DNA from: Devosia sp. Root436 | GTDB lineage: Bacteria; Pseudomonadota; Alphaproteobacteria; Rhizobiales; Devosiaceae | NCBI RefSeq assembly: GCF_001426345.1 | Contig: NZ_LMEM01000012.1 | Span: 90,009 to 154,008, forward strand | DNA length: 64,000 bases | Direction: 5' to 3' | Part shown: positions 31,075 through 40,211 of the stretch, piece by piece | Position numbering within the stretch: the first letter of the stretch is position 1 | Layout of the letters: each line of letters begins with the position of its first letter | Translations under genes and position numbers: made by a program | The notes under the pieces: model-generated | Database searches by the model: none | What the model was told of the DNA's origin: nothing | Seen by the model: the letters and a program-made list of their open reading frames with translations, nothing else

Positions 31075-31568
31075 CGGCCCAGGGCATAGCGGCGATGATA
31101 GGCCAGGAACGCGGCATCGGGGCGGAACGGGCTTTCCGGCAGCACCAGCCGTGCCCGCAGGGCCGACAGCATTTCGCGGCCGAGCAGTTCGGGACGAGGC
31201 ACCAGGATGCGATAGTCATCCTCGATGGCGATAAGGCCATCGCGGAATGCCGGGGTCAGCGATGCGATCATCGGCAGGTAATTGGTGATGGTCAACGGGC
31301 CGCCCTGCTCGCGCGGCTGGATGGCGACCACGTCGAGATCGGGGTGCAGCGCCGATGCCGGAGCAGCAAATTGCGCGCCGGTCAGCGCGCAACGATAGCC
31401 ATAGCTGACGAATACGAGCCTCTGCAGGCTGGTATAGGCATCAAGGCTTTCATCGGCCGCAAAGCCGCGCTGCCTCTCCTCGCCCAGACCATCTTCCTCG
31501 CTGCCGACCAATGGTTCTCTCCGGCTTCCCTGCCGGAAAGACCTTACGTAGAACCACAGAGCTTGCAA
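31071..31568 (-). CDS. degenerate HNH endonuclease-like protein
   Basis: 165 residues at most; the start is uncertain. The C-terminal half matches the HNH_2 domain layout: [51 protein letters not shown]. The usual histidine positions (AHIxP and LHxxFD) read VAIQP and LTPAFR, so the catalytic metal site appears lost. Spacing and hydrophobic pattern are otherwise kept and the frame is intact, which suggests a binding role rather than decay. It lies between nadA and nadB on the opposite strand. Confidence 0.65.
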   Translation of the reverse strand: MQALWFYVRSFRQGSRREPLVGSEEDGLGEERQRGFAADESLDAYTSLQRLVFVSYGYRCALTGAQFAAPASALHPDLDVVAIQPREQGGPLTITNYLPMIASLTPAFRDGLIAIEDDYRILVPRPELLGREMLSALRARLVLPESPFRPDAAFLAYHRRYALGR

Positions 31569-31585
31569 GCGGAGCCGCTCCAGCC

Positions 31586-33172
31586 ATGACCATCTTCGAA
31601 AACACCCTCAATGCCGATGGCGCCCTGATCGTGGGCGCTGGGCTCGCCGGGCTCTTTACTGCGCTCAAGCTGTCGCCGCGCCCGGTGACCGTGCTTTCCC
31701 CCAAGCCGCTGGGCTTCGGCGCCTCCTCGGCCTGGGCGCAGGGCGGCGTGGCGGCGGCAGTCGGCGAAGGCGACAGCAGCCATGCCCATGCGGTGGATAC
31801 TGAAATGGCCGGTGCCGGCATTGTCGATCACGGCACGGCCGAAAGCGTCACATCCGAGGCTGCCGCCCGCATCGAGGATCTGGCCCGCTGGGGCACGCCG
31901 TTCGATCGCGACGATTTCGGCCATTACGAACTGGGCCGCGAAGCCGCCCATTCCGCCAACCGCATCGTCAAGGTCGAGGGCGACCGGGCCGGCTGGGCCA
32001 TCATGCAGGCCATCATCGCCGAAGTGCGCCGCACTCCCTCGATCCGTATCGTGGAAGGCATCACCGCGCTGAGCCTGGCCCGCGACAATGGCCGCATTGT
32101 CGGCGTGTTCTGCCGAAGGCTGGGCGACCGCTATTCCGAGCCGGTCTTCATCCGCGCCCGCGCCACGGTGCTGGCCGCCGGCGGGCTGGGCGGGCTCTAT
32201 GCCGTCACCACCAATCCGCCGGGCGTACGCGGACATGCCATGGGCATGGCGGCGCGGGCCGGCGCGCTGATTGCCGATGCCGAATTCGTGCAATTCCACC
32301 CTACCGCGATTGCGACAGGCGCCGATCCTGCTCCACTGGCAACCGAGGCTCTGCGCGGCGAGGGCGCCATCCTGGTCAATGACCTGGGCGAGCGCTTCAT
32401 GCCGGCTATCCATCCCGATGCCGAACTGGCCCCGCGCGATGTTGTTGCCCGCGCCAATTTCCGGCAAATCCAGGCAGGCCGGAAGGTGTTCCTCGATACA
32501 AGGCAGGCGCTGGGCGAGGCCATTCTCACCCGCTTTCCCACCGTGTCCAGATATTGCCTCGACGCCGGCATCGACCCGGTGACCGGCCTCATCCCCGTCA
32601 CGCCAGCCGCCCACTTCCACATGGGGGGCGTCAAGGTGGACGAACGCGGGCGGTCGTCCCTGCCGGGCCTCTGGGTCTGCGGCGAAGCCAGTTGCACGGG
32701 CCTGCACGGCGCCAACCGGCTGGCCTCCAATTCGCTGCTCGAAGCCACGGTCTATGGTGCGCGTATCGCCGAAGACATAGGCGGACTCGAACCGGCCAGC
32801 GAGCTGACCCCGTTCAGGGGCATCGAGTGGAACGAAGCCGAGGGCGAAAAGGCCGAGGATGTGCTGCGCGGCACCGTGGCGGTGCAGGACTTGCGCCGCA
32901 TCATGACCGACCTGGTCGGTGTCGAGCGCAATGCCGACGGCCTGCGGCAGGCTTTACGCGGCATTGCCCACCTCGAAGCCACTGCCGAGCAGGTCACCAG
33001 CGCCTATCTCAACATGACGACATCGGCCACGCTCGTCGCGGCGGCAGCGCTCAAGCGAACTGAAAGCCGCGGCGGACACTTCCGCACCGACTATCCGCAG
33101 ACCGATGAAAACTGGGAACACCACACAGCTATGGCGCTGGAGGAGGCCCTGGCTATCCGCGCCGGGGCTTGA
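31586..33172 (+). CDS. nadB: L-aspartate oxidase
   Basis: 528 residues of the succinate dehydrogenase flavoprotein family. The FAD fingerprint is VGAGLAGLFTALKL. Further family blocks are SSAWAQGGVAAAVGEGDS, QFHPTA, HFHMGGVKVDERGRSSLPGLW and GLHGANRLASNSLLEA. It oxidises L-aspartate to iminoaspartate, the NadA substrate. The start MTIFENTLN at 31586 is chosen over the longer frame at 31511, which overlaps the divergent HNH-like gene. nadC is not in the window. Confidence 0.96.
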   Translation: MTIFENTLNADGALIVGAGLAGLFTALKLSPRPVTVLSPKPLGFGASSAWAQGGVAAAVGEGDSSHAHAVDTEMAGAGIVDHGTAESVTSEAAARIEDLARWGTPFDRDDFGHYELGREAAHSANRIVKVEGDRAGWAIMQAIIAEVRRTPSIRIVEGITALSLARDNGRIVGVFCRRLGDRYSEPVFIRARATVLAAGGLGGLYAVTTNPPGVRGHAMGMAARAGALIADAEFVQFHPTAIATGADPAPLATEALRGEGAILVNDLGERFMPAIHPDAELAPRDVVARANFRQIQAGRKVFLDTRQALGEAILTRFPTVSRYCLDAGIDPVTGLIPVTPAAHFHMGGVKVDERGRSSLPGLWVCGEASCTGLHGANRLASNSLLEATVYGARIAEDIGGLEPASELTPFRGIEWNEAEGEKAEDVLRGTVAVQDLRRIMTDLVGVERNADGLRQALRGIAHLEATAEQVTSAYLNMTTSATLVAAAALKRTESRGGHFRTDYPQTDENWEHHTAMALEEALAIRAGA

Positions 33173-34048
33173 TCACTCCGCCATCAGGAATTCGGCAATC
33201 GCCGCGCGATCGGCATCGGTCCATTGAGAGGTGGAATCGGCGATTACCTCGCCCATCGGGCCGCCCAATACGTCGAAGCCGGGGGTAAAGCCGTCGAGCA
33301 GGGTCTGCGCCAGGATAGCCTCGTCATAGCCCTGGCCGAACAACGCATCGCGGGTGATGGCCGGGGCCCGCCCGCCGGTACCGCCGGGCGAGCCGGTAAG
33401 AGCCTTGCTCCAGTCCAGCGCGCCCAGCGCATTGCGTGGCGTGTGGCAGGACACGCAATGGGCCGGGCCGTAGGCTAGATACTTGCCGCGATTATAGGCA
33501 TCGGAGCGTCCCTCCTCCGGCACGAAACGGGCGGGGGAGAAAAAGAGGTTCTGCCAGCCCGCCATGGCGAGGCGGATATTGAACGGGAAGGGTACCGTGC
33601 TGTCGGAAGCCGGCTCGTTCACTGGCTCGGTCGCCATCAGCGCCGCATAGAGGTCGGCAATCTCCTGGTCGCTCATCAGCGTATAATTCTCATAGGGGAA
33701 AGCCGGATAGAGATGACCCTGCGGCCCCATGCCATTGCTCATCGCCTCGGCAAATTGCGCCAGCGTCCAATTGCCGATCCCGGCATTGGGGTCGGAGGTG
33801 ATATTGGGCGGCACGAAGGTTCCGAACGGCGTTTCCAGCCCTGCCCCACCCGAAAGGAACGCCCTGCCATTGGCCGCATCGGTGTGGCAGGCGACGCAAC
33901 CGCCCAGCCGGATCAGGTAATTGCCGCGCTCGACATCCCCGACCAGCGTCAGGTCACGCGCCGGGCCGGTGACGGGCTTGAGGAAATAGACGGCCGCGCC
34001 AACGCCGATGACGGCCAGCATGCCCAGAACCACTAGCCATCGCCGCAT
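33173..34048 (-). CDS. dihaem c-type cytochrome
   Basis: 291 residues. An uncleaved or cleaved N-terminal membrane segment (about 3-22) is followed by two cytochrome c domains with haem sites CVACH (51-55) and CVSCH (198-202). PPNITSDPNAGIGNWTLAQF and FPYENYTLMSDQEIADLYA are typical of cytochrome subunits of periplasmic flavin or PQQ dehydrogenases (gluconate, alcohol, sorbitol type). No dehydrogenase gene is adjacent, so its electron donor is unknown. It is convergent with nadB, the two stop codons touching. Confidence 0.88.
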   Translation of the reverse strand: MRRWLVVLGMLAVIGVGAAVYFLKPVTGPARDLTLVGDVERGNYLIRLGGCVACHTDAANGRAFLSGGAGLETPFGTFVPPNITSDPNAGIGNWTLAQFAEAMSNGMGPQGHLYPAFPYENYTLMSDQEIADLYAALMATEPVNEPASDSTVPFPFNIRLAMAGWQNLFFSPARFVPEEGRSDAYNRGKYLAYGPAHCVSCHTPRNALGALDWSKALTGSPGGTGGRAPAITRDALFGQGYDEAILAQTLLDGFTPGFDVLGGPMGEVIADSTSQWTDADRAAIAEFLMAE

Positions 34049-34137
34049 CGCATCAATCCCCTGTCGCCATGACGCGCATAGAGAGCAGAGCCCGCGGATG
34101 CTGGCAACTAACGGAAATTTTAGGTTCCGGGCCGGGA

Positions 34138-35115
34138 TTATTTTCTGAGTACGGCATCAACCTCGGCGCGGGTGGGTGGCTTGCAGCCCTTGCGGCCGCA
34201 ATTGATCCCGGCCACCACAGCGCCAAAGTGGAGCATGTCGCCGAGGGCACCATCCCCCAGCCCGTCGAGCCGGCCCGGTTTGAGCAGCCCGCGCTCATGC
34301 AGCCAGGACAGAATGCCGGCCATGAGGCTGTCGCCCGCGCCCACCGTGTCGCCGAAAACCGGCGGCGCATGGATCGCCGCCTGCGCCTTGCCGGCTTTGG
34401 TGAAGGCGCGCGAGCCCTTGTCGCCCAGCGTCACCACCACGAGCTGGCAATTGGGTCGGGCCAGCAGGTCCGCCGCGTGCTGCTCGATGCTCATGGCGCT
34501 GTCGAGCGCTTCAAGGTCTTCCTCGGACATTTTCACCACATGGGCCAGGTCGAGGAAGGTGGCGAGCCGGCTCTTGTAGCCGGCGAAATCGTCGACCAGG
34601 CTCGGTCGCACATTGGGGTCGATGGAAATAGTCGCGCCCTTGGCGATCGCCGCCTCGACAATTTGGAGCCAGAGGGCTGCCTCGTCCGGCTTGATCGGGC
34701 AGAAGCCGCCGATCTGGTAGAGGTCGAGTTTTTCCGGCAGGGCCGCGATGCCCTTGGCGGCATCGATGGCGCCATCGGCCGAGCGGTAGAAGCCATAGCG
34801 TGCATTGTGATTGGCGTCGAAATTGACCACGGCCAGCGTGGTATAGTCCTTGACCCGCTCGGGCAGCAGTGGCTTGACGCCGGCTTCATCGAGCGGCCCC
34901 AGCAGGTAATCGCCGAACGCATCGGCCGAGATCGGGCAGAGAAAGCCGGTGGGATTGCCCAGCTTGGCCAGCGCGATGGCGCAGTTATAGGGCGACCCCC
35001 CCGGATGGGCCGTCATCACGATCTGGTTTTCGCCGTCGCGCCCGATCAGCGCGCCGCCGGGCAGCGCCACCTCGGCCTTGAGATCGATCAGGCTTTCCCC
35101 ACCAACGACAAACAT
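34138..35115 (-). CDS. PfkB-family carbohydrate kinase (fructokinase-like)
   Basis: 325 residues of the ribokinase/PfkB family. The substrate-side HPGGSPYNCAIALAKLG and the ATP-side GDTVGAGDSLMAGIL, with its catalytic aspartate, are intact. ESLIDL at the N-terminus and SIDPNVRP are common in fructokinases and 2-keto-3-deoxygluconate kinases; sequence alone does not decide between them. The ATG at 35115 has GGGAGG seven bases upstream. No sugar transporter adjoins it on the same strand. Confidence 0.88.
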   Translation of the reverse strand: MFVVGGESLIDLKAEVALPGGALIGRDGENQIVMTAHPGGSPYNCAIALAKLGNPTGFLCPISADAFGDYLLGPLDEAGVKPLLPERVKDYTTLAVVNFDANHNARYGFYRSADGAIDAAKGIAALPEKLDLYQIGGFCPIKPDEAALWLQIVEAAIAKGATISIDPNVRPSLVDDFAGYKSRLATFLDLAHVVKMSEEDLEALDSAMSIEQHAADLLARPNCQLVVVTLGDKGSRAFTKAGKAQAAIHAPPVFGDTVGAGDSLMAGILSWLHERGLLKPGRLDGLGDGALGDMLHFGAVVAGINCGRKGCKPPTRAEVDAVLRK

Positions 35116-35410
35116 GCAATGCCCTCCCGGCGCAGTCGGCAGCGACATAGCATTTTTGGCGGCTCTGTCACCAGCGGCGTGAGCAGATGCCCAGCCTGCG
35201 GGCGCAGCCTGCTGGTCTACCCACTATTACGGGCCCGGCACCACTTCTGCTCCACCCGCCGTTGTGATGCCCGCGCCTTTCCCCTATCGCTTCGGCTGTA
35301 TTGCCGGGAGCATCTTGCGAAGGATCGACCAGTCGTGTTGACCTGATTGCAAGGTGCCGTTCAATCGGCTCAAGGCCGGGAACATCCCGGCGGGGAGAGG
35401 GGAGGATAAT

Positions 35411-35968
35411 ATGCAAGCCCTTGCTATGCTCGTCCGCACGATCGGTGGTCTGAACCGCATCGTTGGTGAAGTGCTGTCATGGCTGGCGCTCGGATGCGTG
35501 CTGGTCTGCTTCGCCGTTGTGGTGGAGCGCTATGTATTCAACTCATCCACATTGTGGATGCAGGATCTCTACGTGTGGCTGGGCGGGGCCATGTTCACCG
35601 GCGTCGCCGGCTTCGCGCTGATGCGCGACGACCATGTGCGCGTCGACATCTTCTACCGTCCCGCGCCGTTGCGGAAGAAGGCCATTGCCGATCTGTTCGG
35701 CGTGGTATTCTTCCTTTTGCCCTATATCTACGTGGTCTTTCATTATGCCTGGCCCGCCGTGACGCGCTCGTGGGGCTACCAGGAGGGATCGGCCAATATC
35801 GGGGGCATGCCGGGGCTGTTCTTGCTCAAGGGCTTCATCATCCTGTTCTGCGTGCTGGTGGGCCTGCAGGGCCTTGCCATGGCGGCCCGCGCCATCCTGG
35901 TGCTGGCCAACCGCGAAGACCTGCTGCCCGATGATCTGCGCTACAACGACGCCAAGGAAGTGCATTGA
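35411..35968 (+). CDS. TRAP transporter small permease (DctQ)
   Basis: 185 residues with four membrane helices (about 20-40, 52-72, 96-116, 140-165). Typical DctQ features are FAVVVERYVFNSSTLWMQDLYVWLGG and RDDHVRVDIFY. With the large permease it forms a sodium-driven importer fed by a periplasmic binding protein. The ATG at 35411 has GGGAGG; the longer frame lacks support. The next gene overlaps by one base (TGATG). Confidence 0.93.
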   Translation: MQALAMLVRTIGGLNRIVGEVLSWLALGCVLVCFAVVVERYVFNSSTLWMQDLYVWLGGAMFTGVAGFALMRDDHVRVDIFYRPAPLRKKAIADLFGVVFFLLPYIYVVFHYAWPAVTRSWGYQEGSANIGGMPGLFLLKGFIILFCVLVGLQGLAMAARAILVLANREDLLPDDLRYNDAKEVH

Positions 35969-37359
35969 TGGATCCCGTTCTCATTGGCGAAATCCTCGCC
36001 GCCCTTATGTTCGTTGGCGTCATCGGCGTACTCTTGATTGGCTTCCCGGTCGCGTTCTCGCTGGCCGGCACGGCCCTGATTTTCGGCCTCGTCGGGTGGG
36101 TGCTGGGCGTCTACGACCCATCCAACTATGGCTCGCTGGTCGGCCGCTACATAGGCATGATGACCAATGAAGTGCTGGTGGCGGTACCACTTTTCATCTT
36201 CATGGGCGTCATGCTGGAGCGATCCGGCATAGCCGAGCAGTTGCTGCTCACGATGGGCAAGCTGTTCGGCAACCTGCGTGGGGGCCTCGGCCTCTCGGTC
36301 ATCCTGGTGGGCGCTCTGCTCGCCGCCTCGACCGGCGTGGTCGGCGCTACGGTGGTCACCATGGGCCTCATCTCGCTGCCCGCCATGCTGCGCGCCGGCT
36401 ACGATCCCAAACTGGCGACCGGCGTGATATGCGCCTCGGGCACGCTGGGGCAGATCATCCCGCCCTCGACCGTCCTCATCTTCATGGGCGACATGCTCTC
36501 GGGCATCAACGCCCAGGTACAGATGGAGCAGGGCAATTTTGCTCCCGAGCCCGTTTCGGTGGGCGCCCTGTTTGCCGGGGCCATCATTCCCGGCCTGGTA
36601 CTGGTCGGTCTCTATGCCAGCTGGGTGATCTTCAAGGCCATCACCGACCCCAAATCCTGCCCGGCAACGCCGGTGCCGGAGGCCGAGAAGGACGGACTGC
36701 TGCGTGAAGTGGTGGTCGCACTCATTCCGCCGCTGCTGCTGATCCTGGCCGTTCTCGGCTCCATCCTGGCCGGTATCGCCACCCCCACTGAAGCCGCCTC
36801 GGTGGGTTCGGTCGGCGCCATGATCCTGGCCGCCCTGCGCGGCAAGCTGGGGCTCTCCATCCTGCGCCAGGCGGTGATCTCGACGGCCACCATCACCTCG
36901 ATGGTGTTCATCATCCTGTTCGGTGCCGCGGTTTTCTCCATTGTCTTCCGCACGATGGGCGGCGACAACCTGGTGCATGAATTCCTCTCGTCCATGCCAG
37001 GCGGAGCGATCGGCGCCACGATCATCGTGATGTTCATCATGTTCCTGCTCGGGTTCATCCTGGACACGTTCGAAATCATCTTCATCGTGATTCCGATCAC
37101 CGCGCCGGTGCTGCTGACGCTGGGCGTCGACCCGATCTGGCTGGGCGTCATGGTTGGCGTGAACCTGCAGACCAGCTTCCTCACGCCGCCCTTCGGCTTC
37201 TCGCTGTTCTACCTGCGCGGCGTGGCGCCGGCGCGGGTCACCACCGGCATGATATACCGGGGCGTGGTGCCCTTCGTGATCCTGCAACTGACGGGGCTGA
37301 TCATCCTGTTCATCTTCCCCCAGCTCATCACCTGGCTGCCCGATCTAATCTATCACTGA
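35968..37359 (+). CDS. TRAP transporter large permease (DctM)
   Basis: 463 residues with about 12-13 membrane helices, the transport subunit of a TRAP system. Family motifs include GSLVGRYIGMMTNEVLVAVPLFIFMG, ASTGVVGATVVTMG, CASGTLGQIIPPSTVLI and TPPFGFSLFYLRGVAP. It is translationally coupled to dctQ and ends in a strong terminator. The binding protein gene lies just beyond that terminator on the other strand, so the system is split into convergent transcripts. The cargo is probably a carboxylate; which one is unknown. Confidence 0.95.
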   Translation: MDPVLIGEILAALMFVGVIGVLLIGFPVAFSLAGTALIFGLVGWVLGVYDPSNYGSLVGRYIGMMTNEVLVAVPLFIFMGVMLERSGIAEQLLLTMGKLFGNLRGGLGLSVILVGALLAASTGVVGATVVTMGLISLPAMLRAGYDPKLATGVICASGTLGQIIPPSTVLIFMGDMLSGINAQVQMEQGNFAPEPVSVGALFAGAIIPGLVLVGLYASWVIFKAITDPKSCPATPVPEAEKDGLLREVVVALIPPLLLILAVLGSILAGIATPTEAASVGSVGAMILAALRGKLGLSILRQAVISTATITSMVFIILFGAAVFSIVFRTMGGDNLVHEFLSSMPGGAIGATIIVMFIMFLLGFILDTFEIIFIVIPITAPVLLTLGVDPIWLGVMVGVNLQTSFLTPPFGFSLFYLRGVAPARVTTGMIYRGVVPFVILQLTGLIILFIFPQLITWLPDLIYH

Positions 37360-37384
37360 AGGCAACCATACCGCCGCACTGCAA

Positions 37385-37420
37385 GGGCCCCGGATTATCC
37401 ATCCGGGGCCCTTCTTCTTG
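37385..37420 (+). terminator. rho-independent terminator after dctM
   Basis: A perfect 11-bp stem GGGCCCCGGAT/ATCCGGGGCCC (37385-37395, 37401-37411) is followed by TTCTTCTT. Confidence 0.88.
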
Positions 37421-37441
37421 CGGCCTCCACGCGGGAATAGA

Positions 37442-37473
37442 AAAGGCCCCATCGCCGAAGCGATGGGGCCTTT
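37442..37473 (-). terminator. rho-independent terminator of the TRAP binding-protein gene
   Basis: The stem AAAGGCCCCATCGC/GCGATGGGGCCTTT with loop cgaa is followed by TTTTCTATT when read on the minus strand. It lies 18 bp past the dctP stop and faces the dctM terminator. Confidence 0.9.
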
Positions 37474-37490
37474 CAGTTTCGGCGCTGGCC

Positions 37491-38591
37491 TTAGCTCAGC
37501 TTGAAGTACTTCTCGCGGGCCGCCAGGAAAAGCGAGTCGGTGCCGTCGGTCTTCTGGCGCACCACATTGAGGGCAGCGACAAAGCTTTCGGCGGTCTTCT
37601 TGGTGAGGGCGTCGCCACCTTCACGGATCTCGCTGAGCACTTCGACGGCGGCTTTGGCACCGGCCTCGAGGATTTCCTCGGGGAACTGCCTGATCTGCAC
37701 ACCGTGCTCGCTGACCAGCGACTGCAGGGCACGCGGGTCGTTGGCGGCGAAGTCGGCCGCCACATTGTCGTATTCGGCCTGGCAGACATCCTTGACGAGA
37801 GCCTGCAGGTCGGCCGGCAGCTCCTGATACTTGGCCTTGTCCACCACCAGTTCGGTAGCCAGGCCCGGCTCGATGAAGCTGGGGAAGTAGTAATTCTTGG
37901 CGATCTGGTAGAAGCCGAGCGCCAGATCGTTATAGGGACCGACGAATTCGGCCGCATCGAGGGTGCCCGACTGCAGAGCGGCGAAGATTTCGCCGGCAGC
38001 CAGGTTGGTCACAGAGGCGCCCAGCTTGGCCCAGACCTGACCGCCCATGCCCGGGGTGCGGAAGCGCAGGCCCTGCACATCGGCGACGCCGGTCAGCTCG
38101 TTCTTGAACCAGCCGCCCGCCTGGGTGCCGGTATCGCCGGACAGGAAGCCCTGCACGCCGAACTGGTCGTAGATCTCATCCCAGATTTCCTGGCCGCCCA
38201 TGTGCCGGACCCAGCCGGTCAGTTCGCGGCTGGTCATGCCGTAGGGCACGCCGGTAAAGAACGACAGGCCCTGGCTCTTGTTCTGCCAGTAATAGGCAGC
38301 ACCGTGGCTCATTTCGGCCGAACCGTCGATGACGGCATCGAGCGCCTGCAGGCCAGGCACCATTTCACCGGCCGCAAAGACCTGGATGGTGAGGCGCCCG
38401 CCCGAAGCGGCGGTGATGCGATCGGCCAAGCGCTGGGCGCCAACACCGAGCCCCGGGAAATTCTTGGGCCAGGTGGTGACCATTCGCCAGTTGATATTGC
38501 CCTGCGCAATGGCAGGGGCGGCCAGCGTGGCAGCGGCGGCAGCGCCGATAGTGGCGACTGAGGCCGACTTGAAAAATTCGCGTCTTTTCAT
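37491..38591 (-). CDS. TRAP transporter substrate-binding protein (DctP), Tat-exported
   Basis: 366 residues. The leader MKRREFFKSASVATIGAAAA is a twin-arginine signal ending LAAPAIAQ, so the protein is exported folded. The mature part has WPKNFPGLGVGAQRLADRI, GSAEMSHGAAYYW and LRFRTPGMGGQVWAKLGA, as in the TakP subgroup that binds 2-oxo acids or other monocarboxylates. GTLDAAEFVGPYNDLALGFYQIAKNYYFP contains the residues that fold around the carboxylate. It is convergent with dctQM; a sensor kinase pair is divergent upstream. Confidence 0.94.
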   Translation of the reverse strand: MKRREFFKSASVATIGAAAAATLAAPAIAQGNINWRMVTTWPKNFPGLGVGAQRLADRITAASGGRLTIQVFAAGEMVPGLQALDAVIDGSAEMSHGAAYYWQNKSQGLSFFTGVPYGMTSRELTGWVRHMGGQEIWDEIYDQFGVQGFLSGDTGTQAGGWFKNELTGVADVQGLRFRTPGMGGQVWAKLGASVTNLAAGEIFAALQSGTLDAAEFVGPYNDLALGFYQIAKNYYFPSFIEPGLATELVVDKAKYQELPADLQALVKDVCQAEYDNVAADFAANDPRALQSLVSEHGVQIRQFPEEILEAGAKAAVEVLSEIREGGDALTKKTAESFVAALNVVRQKTDGTDSLFLAAREKYFKLS

Positions 38592-38828
38592 AATTCCTCC
38601 CAACAGAATGCGGCATTGATGCCGCCGGTTTTGAGTTGCCGCCTGCTCCATAGCTGTCACGAGGGCGGACTCGTGCGGAGACAGAGTTGCGCCCCAAGCG
38701 CCCGCTGTCCAGTGCGGGCATGCCGGGCGCCGCCGATCCCGATGCCGGCCTACCCATTAATACGCAGAACGGCCGCCGCGCGGCGTGCTAGACTGCCGCG
38801 CAACGGGTGGAGGAGCCTCGCGGCGCCC

Positions 38829-40211
38829 ATGAATCTCAGACAGAAAATCCTGGCCTTGTCCGTGCTGCCGCTGGTGCTGGCGATCCTCGCCATCACGGCG
38901 CTGGTGACATTTCAATCCACCCAGCTGGCGCGGGCGAGCATCGCCACCTTCGAGCGCAACCTGCTCCGGGCCAAGGAAAACGAACTCCTCAATCTCACCA
39001 ACATGGCCGTTTCGGCAATTGCCGATATCTACCAGGCGGCCGATGCCGACGACGAGGAGGCCAAGCGGCAGGTGCAGGCGATCCTCTCCGAACTCGACTA
39101 TGGACCGGACGGCTACTTCTTTGCCTACGATTATGACGGCGTGAACATCGTCCACCCACGCCAGGCGTTCCGCCACGGCCAGAACTGGATCAACATGACC
39201 GATCCGGACGGCAACCGCGTCATCTACAACCTGATCGAACGCGCCAAGGAAGGCGGGGGCCTGCATCAATACAAGTGGGAGAAACCCTCCACCGGCGAGA
39301 TCGCCGACAAGCTCTCCTGGGCGGTCGGGCTCGACAAATGGCGCTGGATGCTGGGCACAGGCGTCTATCTCGACGACGTCTTCGCCCAGACCGCGGCCGC
39401 CGAGAACGACTTGCGCAGCCATATCAACACGACTTTCCTCATCGTGGCCGCCATTACCGTGCCCATCGTCTTCGCAGTCTTCCTCGCCAGCTTCCTCATC
39501 ACCCTGCATGAGCGACGCCTGGCCGACGGCAAACTCAAGGAACTCACCCAGCGCGTCGTCGATACGCAGGAAGAGGAGCGCGCCCGCATTGCCCGCGAGC
39601 TGCATGATGGCATTTCCCAGACCATGGTCGGCGCCCGCTACATGCTCGACCTGGCGGCGACCAAGGTGCGTTCGGGCGCCACCGATGCCGCCGATGTCAT
39701 CGAGCGCGGCGCAAGGGGGATCAACGACGCGATCAAGGAGGTGCGCCGCATCTCTCACGACCTGCGGCCCGGCATGCTGGACGATCTGGGCCTGACCGCA
39801 GCGCTGGAAGCATTGACCGGCAGCTTTGCCGAACGCACCGGCATCACGGTCGAACTCAAATCGGTCGCGTTCAAGAACCTGATCCTCCCCGAGGCGCGCA
39901 CAGCGCTTTACCGCGTGGCGCAGGAGGCGCTGACCAATATCGAGCGTCACGCCAATGCCACGCGGGTCAGCGTCATCATCACCAGCGCCGGCAATGGCCC
40001 GCAAATGCTGATCGAGGACAACGGCCAGGGCTTTGCCCACCTGCCGGCCACCCGCAGCAAAAGCGGCCTTGGCCTGCGCAACATGCAGGAGCGCATGGAA
40101 CATTTCGGCGGCTCGCTGGAAGTCCGCACCACTGCAAAGGGCACCGTGCTCCGGGCGCATCTTCCCAAGTCCACCTATCTCACCAAGAAACCCGACCCCG
40201 TGCCCGCATGA
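38829..40211 (+). CDS. Cache-domain sensor histidine kinase (HisKA_3 type)
   Basis: 460 residues. TM1 at about 8-30, a periplasmic single Cache domain (about 35-195: DYGPDGYFFAYDYDGVNIVHP, SWAVGLDKWRWMLGTGVYLDD), TM2 at about 203-228, then the H-box EEERARIARELHDGISQTM with its phospho-histidine, and the ATPase domain (EDNGQGF, SGLGLRNMQERM). Such Cache sensors detect small carboxylates. The gene is divergent from the TRAP binding protein, and its partner regulator overlaps its stop by four bases (ATGA), so it probably senses the imported substrate. Confidence 0.93.
   Translation: MNLRQKILALSVLPLVLAILAITALVTFQSTQLARASIATFERNLLRAKENELLNLTNMAVSAIADIYQAADADDEEAKRQVQAILSELDYGPDGYFFAYDYDGVNIVHPRQAFRHGQNWINMTDPDGNRVIYNLIERAKEGGGLHQYKWEKPSTGEIADKLSWAVGLDKWRWMLGTGVYLDDVFAQTAAAENDLRSHINTTFLIVAAITVPIVFAVFLASFLITLHERRLADGKLKELTQRVVDTQEEERARIARELHDGISQTMVGARYMLDLAATKVRSGATDAADVIERGARGINDAIKEVRRISHDLRPGMLDDLGLTAALEALTGSFAERTGITVELKSVAFKNLILPEARTALYRVAQEALTNIERHANATRVSVIITSAGNGPQMLIEDNGQGFAHLPATRSKSGLGLRNMQERMEHFGGSLEVRTTAKGTVLRAHLPKSTYLTKKPDPVPA

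Noticed and set aside
35941..37287. 448-codon minus-strand ORF opposite dctM
   Set aside because: Antisense shadow of a TRAP permease with extreme His/Asp/Gln bias; no family resemblance.
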